The notes beneath the pieces are model-generated. The model was not told the DNA's origin. It ran no database searches and was given only the letters and a program-made list of their open reading frames with translations. 64,000 nt of DNA. Origin: Chitinophagaceae bacterium (GTDB taxonomy: Bacteria > Bacteroidota > Bacteroidia > Chitinophagales > Chitinophagaceae). The position numbers were made by a program, and so were the translations under genes. Positions within the stretch are counted from its first letter, which is position 1; each line of letters opens with the position of its first letter. Where the stretch lies: assembly GCA_017307755.1 (NCBI GenBank), contig JAFKGQ010000009.1, forward strand, positions 124,001-188,000, in the 5' to 3' direction. Shown here in pieces: positions 28,549-36,157 of the stretch.

Positions 28549-28556
28549 TATATTTG
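28549..28556 (+). promoter_or_regulatory. Candidate -7 promoter box for HTCS2
   Basis: TATATTTG, an exact TANNTTTG match, in the gap between the divergent orphan regulator and HTCS2. It is 63 bases upstream of the ATG at 28620, leaving a leader of about 60 bases. No clear TTG element lies 19-21 bases upstream. Confidence 0.4.
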
Positions 28557-28619
28557 TTGAAATCTCTGGCACGGATGTTTAATCCATTATAATTCCAGTA
28601 TATTGTTAATGTTTGAGGC

Positions 28620-31600
28620 ATGACGAAGAGGTCCACCATACTGTTGTTGTGTATTATGCAGCTGGCCGCTGCGACAAGGGCGCAGCCTGCCCATATCAAC
28701 TTTACTTCCCTGACATCAAAGGATGGCCTGCTTTCCAACTCGGTAAATGCAATTTTAAAGGACAGATATGGTTTCATGTGGTTTGCCACGGACGACGGTC
28801 TGAATAAGTTTGACGGAACGAACTTCACCGTCTACCGTCACGTACCGGGAGACAGCGCCAGCCTGCAGGCCAATGAGATCCTCGCTCTGCACGAAGATAA
28901 AACGGGTAACCTCTGGGTGGGCACCAGCGGTGGCGCGGTGAGCTTATACGATCGGAAAAAGGACAAGTTTGTCCATTTCCCGGGCACCGGTGACAGGTCA
29001 GGGTTGATACCCAATGCCGTCATAAGGGGTATTTGTAGTGATGGGGCGGGTAAGGTCTGGATAGCTCAGTTCGAATCCCCCTATTTGCTGGACCCGGCGA
29101 CCAGGCGGCTGACGAGGATGGAGCTGGGACATAATTCCGGGACAGGTGGTTCTGGCGTCGTCCTCAATTGTGTTTTTGCCGACAGGCGGGGCAGGGTATG
29201 GGTAGGGACGGATAACGGACTTTTTTTGTACATGCCGGCTACACGCTCTTTCAGGCAGTACCGGCATGACGCTTCAGGCAAGTCTGGTCTTATACATGAT
29301 CATGTCAGGGCGCTGGGGGAGGACAATGACGGCCATCTCTGGGTCGGCACGGAGGGCGGTTTGTGCATGATGAGGTCCGATGACGGTGTTTTTGTCAGCT
29401 ACAGGCAGCTGGACCCCGGCAACAAGGTGCTGGGTAATCAGACCATCAATGCTATCGCACCGGATAAAGATGGAAAATTATGGATCGGTACGATGGAAGG
29501 GCTGCATGTTGTTGATCCGCACATGGGCCAGGTGATTTCTTATCTGCCGGATAAAGGCAATGTTCACGGTCTTACCAGCAAGGCCATCAAAAGTATCTAT
29601 ATTGACAAGGAAGGCATCTACTGGCTGGGAACTTACCGGGGTGGGATCAATAAGTATGACAGGAACCTCAATCTCTTTGACGTGAAGCTGAGCGATGCAT
29701 TCCTTGATGAGGGGGCAAGGTCCTCCATTGTTACTTCCTTTGCCGGGCAGACAGATGGCAAAGTATGGGTGGGGACTGACGGCGGCGGGCTCTATAGCTT
29801 TGACAGGAAGACAGAGGCGTTGCGGCGGGTAGACTTAAAAGTGAGTGGCGGAGCAAAGGACCCTCTAGCCGTGATGGCATTGAAGACTGCCCGCGACGGC
29901 CGGTTGTACATCGGCACTTATGGAAATGGACTGATCATATTTGATCCGCTGACCGGCAACACTGGTCACCTGGGTAAGGGTACAGGGATGAATGACCTCA
30001 ACGGCAATGATATTTACGCCATCCTGGAGGACAGGAGGGGGCGGATCTGGGTAGGCACCAATGGCCAGGGGGTTAATGTGCTGCAGAATGGAAAAGTAGT
30101 GGTAAGATATACGCCGGAGCCGGCATCTGCCGGTGATGTCAGGCTGCCGTTGAATGGTTATATCAGGGCTATCGAAGAGGACCGGGACGGCAATATCTGG
30201 ATAGGTTCCCATGGCGGGGGAGTTGCCGTATACCATCCTAAAGACAGTAGTTTTACATGTTACAATCAGACAAATAGCCGGCTGGCCCTGGACAAAATAT
30301 TTGCCTTATTGTGCGACAGCCGGGGCCGGATGTGGGTGGGGACCTATGGCGGCGGCCTGAGTCTATTCGACAAGAGCAGCGGTCAATTTATCAATTACAC
30401 CGAAAAGGACGGTCTTCAGAATGCGACGATATACCAGGTGGTAGAGGATGCGGAGGGGCGTATATGGGTCAGCACTAATACAGGCATCAGCAGCTACGAC
30501 ACGGGCACAAAAACTTTTCGCAACTTTACTGTCTGCAACGGTCTGCAGAATAACAACTTTGTACACGGTTCCGGCCTGCGTTTATCCGACGGCGAATTAT
30601 TTTTCGGCGGCCTCCAGGGGTTCAATTATTTTTATCCCTCTTCGCTGACTGTCAACCGCAACGTGCCGGGGGTCCTGCTGACCGATCTGCAGATAGCTAA
30701 CAGGCCGGTGGAGCCCGGGGATGCATCACCCATCAGCCGGCATATCTCTGTCGCCGATGAGATCCGGCTGGATTATAAACAAAATTTTGCGATCAGCTTT
30801 GTGGCTCTCAATTACACTATACCAAGGCAAAACCAATATGCCTACAAGCTGGATGGGTTCGATAAGGAATGGAATTACACCGGTACGGTCAATACTGCCC
30901 GCTATACCAATCTCGATCCCGGCGAATATGTGTTCCGGGTGAAGGCCTGTAATAACGACGGCATATGGAGCACGGAAGACAGGGCCATCAGGATCTATGT
31001 AAGACCTCCCTTCTGGCGCACGGTATATGCCTATATTTTTTATGTGCTGGCAGCAGCCGGGCTTTTATGGTACAGCAGGCATCGCGCTCTTTCGAGGGTA
31101 AAGAGAAAGTTCCGGCTGGAGCGTGAGCGGGCTGAGATCAGGCGGGCGCAGGAGGTGGACAGGATGAAGCTTAAATTCCTTACAAACCTGAGCCATGAGT
31201 TCAGAACGCCTGTCTCCCTTATCATGGGGCCGGTGGACCAATTGCTTTCCGAGCCACAGCAGGAAACATCGAAGGAAAGACTGCGGATGATCCGGCGGAA
31301 TGCCAGGCGATTGCTGAACCTGGTCAATCAGCTGCTGGACTTTAGAAAAATGGAGGAACAGGAGCTAAAGCTGCACCTGAGGGAAGGAGAATTGGGGGCC
31401 TTTGTAAAAGACATCGTGTCTTCCTTTACCGACCTGTCTGAAAGAAAGCATATCCGGCTGAATTTCCATAATGATATAAGTCATTTGAATGTGCTGTTCG
31501 ATCACGACAAGGTCGAACGTATCCTGTTCAATCTCCTTTCAAATGCGTTCAAATTTACGTTGGAAAACGGGGAGGTCAATGTTGCGCTGCAGGGGATTGA

Positions 31601-32729
31601 GCCCCCGGAGGCGGGAATCCAGTGGGTGGTGATCCGCGTGATGGACACAGGCATCGGTATACCGGAAGATCAGCGGCATCGGATCTTCGACAGGTTCTTT
31701 CAACATGCATCGGGGGATGCGGTGCTTAACCAGGGTACGGGTATCGGCCTCTCCATCGCAAAAGAGTTTGTAAAGATGCATGGCGGCGTCATCGGGGTGG
31801 AAAGCGAGGTGGGGCGGGGCAGCGTTTTCACGGTCCGCCTGCCCCTGCAGACAGTGACGGATCAGCAAGCTGCGTCATTGGACGAGGCAGGCTCACTGTC
31901 ACAAGCCGCAGCAACAACGGATGAGGCGGCCGCTGCCGCCGGAATGTCCACGATCCTCCTGGTCGAGGACAACGAAGATTTCAGGTTCTATCTGAAAGAC
32001 AACCTTAAGCAACATTACAGGATCATCGAGGCGGGCAACGGCAAAGAAGGCTGGCAGAAAGCATTGTCCGGCCATCCTCAGCTGATCGTCAGCGATATCA
32101 GCATGCCCCATATGGACGGCATCGCACTGTCGAAGAAGCTGAAGGCAGACAAGCGCACCAGTCATATTCCTATCATACTGCTGACTGCGCTGACAGAGGA
32201 GGCGCAGCAGCTGCAGGGTCTGGGAACAGGCGCCAACGACTATATAACGAAGCCCTTTAATTTCGAGGTACTGCATGCCAGGATAAGAAACCTGCTGATG
32301 CTGGGGCGCCATCTAAAGGACACGTATACCCGCCAGATCAGGGTGCTTCCGCAGGAAGTGAAGGTTGAGTCGGAAGATCAGCGGCTGCTGCAGGCCATTG
32401 TTTGCTGTCTGGAGGAAAATATTACCAGCTCCAGTCTCTCGGTGGAATTCCTCAGCAGACAGGTGGGCATGAGTCGGAGCTCCCTGTATAGCAAGGTGCT
32501 GGAGATCACGGGGGAAACCCCTGTGGAATATATCAGGTCCTTCAAGCTGGAAAAGGCCGCCGTATTATTGGAGAAAACCGGTCTGACCATTGCAGAAGCG
32601 GCCTATCAGACCGGGTTTACCACTCCGAACTATTTTGCCAGGGCTTTCAAGGCCAAGTTCAACATGCTACCGTCCGAATTTGTCGCGCAAAAGCGGAAAG
32701 TAAGGCAAAACGATGGCGCTCAACAGTGA
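28620..32729 (+). CDS. Hybrid two-component system sensor-regulator (HTCS2)
   Basis: A 1369-residue HTCS. After a signal peptide (about 1-21) a long series of propeller blades with repeated G-x-x-W-I/V-G-T motifs fills about 25-690. A Y_Y_Y domain (about 705-785), a membrane helix (about 800-818), a kinase core with H859 in NLSHEFRTP, a HATPase domain with GTGIGLSIAKEF, a receiver with D1159 in IVSDISMPHMDG, and a C-terminal AraC domain (about 1255-1360) follow. An alanine-rich linker precedes the receiver. It is followed 54 bases later by the LacI gene. The target may be the GH10/GH43 region or the susCD operon. Confidence 0.95.
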   Translation: MTKRSTILLLCIMQLAAATRAQPAHINFTSLTSKDGLLSNSVNAILKDRYGFMWFATDDGLNKFDGTNFTVYRHVPGDSASLQANEILALHEDKTGNLWVGTSGGAVSLYDRKKDKFVHFPGTGDRSGLIPNAVIRGICSDGAGKVWIAQFESPYLLDPATRRLTRMELGHNSGTGGSGVVLNCVFADRRGRVWVGTDNGLFLYMPATRSFRQYRHDASGKSGLIHDHVRALGEDNDGHLWVGTEGGLCMMRSDDGVFVSYRQLDPGNKVLGNQTINAIAPDKDGKLWIGTMEGLHVVDPHMGQVISYLPDKGNVHGLTSKAIKSIYIDKEGIYWLGTYRGGINKYDRNLNLFDVKLSDAFLDEGARSSIVTSFAGQTDGKVWVGTDGGGLYSFDRKTEALRRVDLKVSGGAKDPLAVMALKTARDGRLYIGTYGNGLIIFDPLTGNTGHLGKGTGMNDLNGNDIYAILEDRRGRIWVGTNGQGVNVLQNGKVVVRYTPEPASAGDVRLPLNGYIRAIEEDRDGNIWIGSHGGGVAVYHPKDSSFTCYNQTNSRLALDKIFALLCDSRGRMWVGTYGGGLSLFDKSSGQFINYTEKDGLQNATIYQVVEDAEGRIWVSTNTGISSYDTGTKTFRNFTVCNGLQNNNFVHGSGLRLSDGELFFGGLQGFNYFYPSSLTVNRNVPGVLLTDLQIANRPVEPGDASPISRHISVADEIRLDYKQNFAISFVALNYTIPRQNQYAYKLDGFDKEWNYTGTVNTARYTNLDPGEYVFRVKACNNDGIWSTEDRAIRIYVRPPFWRTVYAYIFYVLAAAGLLWYSRHRALSRVKRKFRLERERAEIRRAQEVDRMKLKFLTNLSHEFRTPVSLIMGPVDQLLSEPQQETSKERLRMIRRNARRLLNLVNQLLDFRKMEEQELKLHLREGELGAFVKDIVSSFTDLSERKHIRLNFHNDISHLNVLFDHDKVERILFNLLSNAFKFTLENGEVNVALQGIEPPEAGIQWVVIRVMDTGIGIPEDQRHRIFDRFFQHASGDAVLNQGTGIGLSIAKEFVKMHGGVIGVESEVGRGSVFTVRLPLQTVTDQQAASLDEAGSLSQAAATTDEAAAAAGMSTILLVEDNEDFRFYLKDNLKQHYRIIEAGNGKEGWQKALSGHPQLIVSDISMPHMDGIALSKKLKADKRTSHIPIILLTALTEEAQQLQGLGTGANDYITKPFNFEVLHARIRNLLMLGRHLKDTYTRQIRVLPQEVKVESEDQRLLQAIVCCLEENITSSSLSVEFLSRQVGMSRSSLYSKVLEITGETPVEYIRSFKLEKAAVLLEKTGLTIAEAAYQTGFTTPNYFARAFKAKFNMLPSEFVAQKRKVRQNDGAQQ

Positions 32730-32783
32730 GGCCGATGTGGATTTTTTATACCTTTACCCTTTAACTGATGCAGATACCACGGT

Positions 32784-33812
32784 ATGGAGAATCCAAAGGA
32801 TGTCACCATTTACGACATAGCAAAGAATCTCAATGTATCTCCCTCTACAGTGAGCAGGGCATTGAATGATGACCCTAATGTCAGCAAAAAGACGAGAAAG
32901 AAGGTCTTCGAGACGGCTGTCCGGATGGGTTACCGGATTAATCTTTTTGCGAAAAACCTCCGGCAGCAGCAATCTCTTACCATCGGGGTGATCGTGTACG
33001 AGCTGAACAGCAGCTTTATGACGCTGGTGCTGTCGGGCATCGAGAACGTCGCCAATGAGGCCGGGTACGGTATCATTATCATGGACTCTGCACAGAGTGC
33101 GGCCAGGGAAGTGGCCAATGCTCAAAGTCTTTTTCATCGCCGTGTGGATGGGGTGATCGCATTCCCGGGGCCTGACACGAAGGCGTTGGACCATTTCAAG
33201 CCCTTCACAGACAGGAATATTCCCCTCATTTTCCTGGACCATGCCGGCGGAGTGCAGGAAAGCACCTGCGTGGTCATCGACAATGCCATGTGCGGACAGA
33301 TGGCTGCCCGGCACTTGATCGGGCAGGGATGCAGGAGAATAGCTCATCTTACTTCCACGCTTCAGCATGATATTTATGCTTTGAGGTACAAAGGTTTCCG
33401 GGCTGCATTAATGGAAAATGACCTGTCTTTTGATGAATCGCTCCTTATTACCGCCCCGCCTACAGAGGAGGACAGCGAACTGGCCGCAAAAAAGCTGATG
33501 AGCCTGCGGCCGATGCCTGATGGATTGTTTGTCACCAACGATCTTGCCGCCGCCGTATGTATACGTACCTTTCTGGACCAGGGTATCCGTGTGCCGCAGG
33601 ATATTGCTGTGGTGGGCTTCAACAACGATGTCATCGGCAAGCTGATAAAGCCGACCCTGACAACCATCAATTATCCCGGCAGGGAAATGGGAGAGACGGC
33701 GGCCAGGAATCTCATGAATCATCTGAAGGGAGTGGGGAATATGAATAGTATCAGCATACTGACTGTACGGGCGGACCTGATCATAAGACAGTCATCCCTG
33801 AAAAAGGGATAA
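32784..33812 (+). CDS. LacI family transcriptional regulator
   Basis: A 342-residue regulator with an intact N-terminal LacI helix-turn-helix (VTIYDIAKNLNVSPSTVSRAL, residues 7-27) and hinge, followed by a periplasmic-binding-protein-like sugar sensor (about 60-335). Sensor motifs DGVIAFPG, VVIDNAMCG and VGFNNDVIGKLIKPTLTTI are typical. It should bind a CG-centred palindrome and release it, or bind it, with a sugar. Candidate sites are at 10835, 35984 and 36131. A near-duplicate without the helix-turn-helix follows at 33934. Confidence 0.93.
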   Translation: MENPKDVTIYDIAKNLNVSPSTVSRALNDDPNVSKKTRKKVFETAVRMGYRINLFAKNLRQQQSLTIGVIVYELNSSFMTLVLSGIENVANEAGYGIIIMDSAQSAAREVANAQSLFHRRVDGVIAFPGPDTKALDHFKPFTDRNIPLIFLDHAGGVQESTCVVIDNAMCGQMAARHLIGQGCRRIAHLTSTLQHDIYALRYKGFRAALMENDLSFDESLLITAPPTEEDSELAAKKLMSLRPMPDGLFVTNDLAAAVCIRTFLDQGIRVPQDIAVVGFNNDVIGKLIKPTLTTINYPGREMGETAARNLMNHLKGVGNMNSISILTVRADLIIRQSSLKKG

Positions 33813-33933
33813 GTGAAATGCCACTTTTTTATCAATCTTATCAAAACGTCTCATTCTTCTGCGAAACAGCTTCGGCCGGAATGCATCTTTAGATAAAGGG
33901 GGTAAATTGGATCAGCCAGAAAAACCCGAATGC

Positions 33934-34827
33934 ATGTTAAAAAAGAAAAGCGTTGCCGTCTACGATCTTGCAGGCAGAAGAACCAGGACCATCGGGGTTA
34001 TTGTACCTAAGCTGGACAGCCATTTTATCACTTCAGCGCTGGAAGGCATTCACAAAGTGATCAGTGAAACAAGATATGACATCATCATTACACATTCCCA
34101 GGAGCGTATGGAGAAAGAGGCTGCGAATGTACGGCTGCTGTTTGACCGGTGTGTGGATGGTGTGCTTGCTTCGCTGTCCATCGAAACAAGAGATACTTCG
34201 CATTTTGCGCTCTTTAGGGATAAAGGGGTCCCGGTGGTCTTTTTTGACAGGGTAAAGAGGGCTTCCAGCAGCGATACGGTGGTTATTGACAATGCCGGTT
34301 GCGGTTTCCTGGCAACGGAACACCTGATCAGGCAGGGATGCAAACGCATAGCTATTATCACACCGGGCCGGGAAGGGGAAGCATATGCGCAACGTTACAA
34401 AGGGTTCCGCCAGGCGTTGGAGAAGTATAATATGACATTTTCAAAAGAGTTCCATATCGCTGCCGGTGGCGATATGGACTGCGGGATAGATGCTGCGCAC
34501 CAGGTTTTGCGGCTCAGACCTTTGCCGGATGGTCTGTTTATCACCAATGACATGGCGGCCGCCGTATGTATGCAAATACTGAATGAGGCGGGTATACGCG
34601 TACCTGACGATATGGCCATCGTGGGGTTTAATAATGATCCTGTGGGGAGACTGATCACCCCTGCACTTACAACCATCGACTATCCGGGATTTGAGATAGG
34701 CAGGACGGCGGCAGCCAGTCTGCTGGACCATTTATCCGGCAGGAAAAAGGCTGAGCGCGGGAGCACGTCTATTGTGCCCTCGGCTTTGATCGTCAGGGGG
34801 TCCTCATTGAAATGCCAGGCAGGCTGA
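33934..34827 (+). CDS. LacI-family sensor domain lacking the DNA-binding domain
   Basis: A 297-residue paralogue of the preceding LacI protein, roughly half identical by eye through the sensor domain (DGVLASLS, VVIDNAGCG, RYKGFRQALE, VGFNNDPVGRLITPALTTI). The first residues read VAVYDLA, matching the start of a LacI helix-turn-helix (VTIYDIA in the neighbour), and then jump straight to RRTRTIGVIV, where the sensor begins. About 47 residues covering the rest of the helix-turn-helix and the hinge are missing, in frame. The upstream gap does not encode the missing part in any frame. It may bind ligand only, or form heterodimers with the intact LacI protein. A TTG 27 bases upstream is a less likely start. 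Confidence 0.85.
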   Translation: MLKKKSVAVYDLAGRRTRTIGVIVPKLDSHFITSALEGIHKVISETRYDIIITHSQERMEKEAANVRLLFDRCVDGVLASLSIETRDTSHFALFRDKGVPVVFFDRVKRASSSDTVVIDNAGCGFLATEHLIRQGCKRIAIITPGREGEAYAQRYKGFRQALEKYNMTFSKEFHIAAGGDMDCGIDAAHQVLRLRPLPDGLFITNDMAAAVCMQILNEAGIRVPDDMAIVGFNNDPVGRLITPALTTIDYPGFEIGRTAAASLLDHLSGRKKAERGSTSIVPSALIVRGSSLKCQAG

Positions 34828-34830
34828 ACG

Positions 34831-35937
34831 TTAGTAACCGGCTGTGGCGTTTTTTGTCCCGATGACGCTGAAAAAAGATCTTTTCGGCTGTCCATGTCTG
34901 TCAAACAACAGGGGATAGTTGGTGCGGCCGCGGATGGGCCAGTCGTTCAGCCATGATCCGCTGTCATCCACGCCCCAGAATGTGATGCGGCTAACCTTTC
35001 CGCTGTATTTCAGGAAAAGCCGGAATAATGCTGCATATGCGTCTGCCTGCGTGCGTTCGACGGAGTCGGGTAGACCGCCTGGATAAGGGTTCATGTCGGC
35101 TTTGTATGCCGCCGTCCGGCCCACGTCGGCTGTTGTATTGTCCCAGGGATTGGGCAGCACTCCAAGGTCCAGTTCCGTAAACATAACTTCGATGCCCAGT
35201 GCGGAAAAGGCCCGGATGCTTTCTTCGATGTCCTTCATGGGAACATTGGCGGCCCTCCAGTGGCCCTGGATCCCGACACCATCGATGCGGACGCCGGCAG
35301 CCTGGATCTTTTTGATCAGGGCGATGGCGCCGGCCCTTTTCTTTGGCTGCTCGATATTGTAGTCATTGTAATAAAGCTTTGTATGCGGTGCGGCTTTCTG
35401 CGCCAGGCGGAACGCCTCCACGACGAAGTCATCGCCCAGCATTTTTAGAAAGACGGAGCTGCGCATTGTGCCGTCCTCGTTCAGGGCTTCGTTCACCACA
35501 TCCCAGGAATACACTTTGCCGTCATAACGTGCTGCGACCGTGCTGATATGGCCGGCAAACCATGACCGCAGCGAATCGGCATCCTTTATCCTTCGCACGT
35601 AACCCGGCAGCTGGCTATGCCATATGAGGTTATGCGCATTGACTTTTATTCCCTGTTTCCGGGCGTAATCCACGAGCTTGTCGGACAAGTCGAAATTATA
35701 TTGATCCCATTGGGGGTGAATGATCTCTGCCTTCATGATATTCTCCGGCGTCAGGGCATTGAACTGGGCAGGTATCAGCCGGGCGGCAGTAGTGTCCCTT
35801 TCTTCGATCTGACGCGTATTGATGGCGGCGCCGATGAGGAAATCGTTCCTGAACGTTGTTTTTAACGAGGCAGGCTGCGCAAATGATTGTGCGGCAAGGA
35901 CTGTGCAAGCAATGACGGGTAATATTCTTTGTAACAT
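34831..35937 (-). CDS. GH10 endo-1,4-beta-xylanase
   Basis: A 368-residue exported xylanase (signal peptide about 1-20) with a single GH10 barrel. The acid/base is E150 in WDVVNEALNE and the nucleophile is E255 in VMFTELDLGVL. The substrate-binding block HNLIWHSQLPGYV is present. GH10 enzymes cut the xylan backbone and tolerate side chains. It is the only enzyme in the large cluster on the minus strand. It is divergent from the GH43 operon and convergent with the HTH-less LacI gene (3-base gap). A -7 box at 35963-35970 and an operator candidate over its -33 region suggest repression by the LacI protein. Confidence 0.95.
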   Translation of the reverse strand: MLQRILPVIACTVLAAQSFAQPASLKTTFRNDFLIGAAINTRQIEERDTTAARLIPAQFNALTPENIMKAEIIHPQWDQYNFDLSDKLVDYARKQGIKVNAHNLIWHSQLPGYVRRIKDADSLRSWFAGHISTVAARYDGKVYSWDVVNEALNEDGTMRSSVFLKMLGDDFVVEAFRLAQKAAPHTKLYYNDYNIEQPKKRAGAIALIKKIQAAGVRIDGVGIQGHWRAANVPMKDIEESIRAFSALGIEVMFTELDLGVLPNPWDNTTADVGRTAAYKADMNPYPGGLPDSVERTQADAYAALFRLFLKYSGKVSRITFWGVDDSGSWLNDWPIRGRTNYPLLFDRHGQPKRSFFSVIGTKNATAGY

Positions 35938-35962
35938 ACGAATGTGTTTATTAAGGCTGGGA

Positions 35963-35970
35963 CAAAGCTA
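35963..35970 (-). promoter_or_regulatory. Candidate -7 promoter box for GH10
   Basis: On the minus strand this reads TAGCTTTG, an exact TANNTTTG match, 26 bases upstream of the GH10 ATG. The expected -33 position falls at about 35990-35996, inside the operator candidate at 35984-35997. A repressor bound there would block polymerase. Confidence 0.5.
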
Positions 35971-35983
35971 AAAAATAATTATT

Positions 35984-35997
35984 TGCAATCGGTTGAA
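35984..35997. promoter_or_regulatory. Candidate LacI-family operator (copy 2)
   Basis: TGCAATCGGTTGAA, identical in reverse complement to the site at 10835-10848. It is an imperfect CG-centred palindrome of the LacI type. It lies in the divergent GH10/GH43 control region, over the expected -33 element of GH10 and about 30 bases upstream of the plus-strand -7 box at 36028. Confidence 0.55.
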
Positions 35998-36027
35998 ATT
36001 TTATTAAATCTCCTTATTTTTGAAGTG

Positions 36028-36035
36028 TAGGTTTG
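36028..36035 (+). promoter_or_regulatory. Candidate -7 promoter box for the GH43 operon
   Basis: TAGGTTTG, an exact TANNTTTG match, 122 bases upstream of the GH43 ATG at 36158. The leader would be about 115 bases and would contain the third operator-like word at 36131. No strong -33 element is visible. Confidence 0.4.
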
Positions 36036-36130
36036 ACATTTATATAAAATACTGAATATACTGCATATATGCCCTTTGTCTGACCGGAGCGGCATTTTTT
36101 GAACTTTTACCCTGTCTGAACTGAAATTTT

Positions 36131-36144
36131 TGCAATCGGTATAA
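36131..36144. promoter_or_regulatory. Partial LacI-like operator (copy 3)
   Basis: TGCAATCGGTATAA shares a continuous 12-base word (TTTGCAATCGGT, 36129-36140) with copy 2. Start-to-start distance from copy 2 is 147 bases, which equals 14 helical turns at 10.5 bases per turn. It sits 14-27 bases before the GH43 start codon. The right half is degenerate, so it would be a weaker auxiliary site. Confidence 0.4.
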
Positions 36145-36157
36145 ATATTGCTTCTGT

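Noticed and set aside
33813..33933. Possible frameshifted remnant of the missing LacI helix-turn-helix upstream of the truncated paralogue
   Set aside because: I read the gap in forward frames and found no helix-turn-helix-like code. The loss looks like a clean deletion within the gene.
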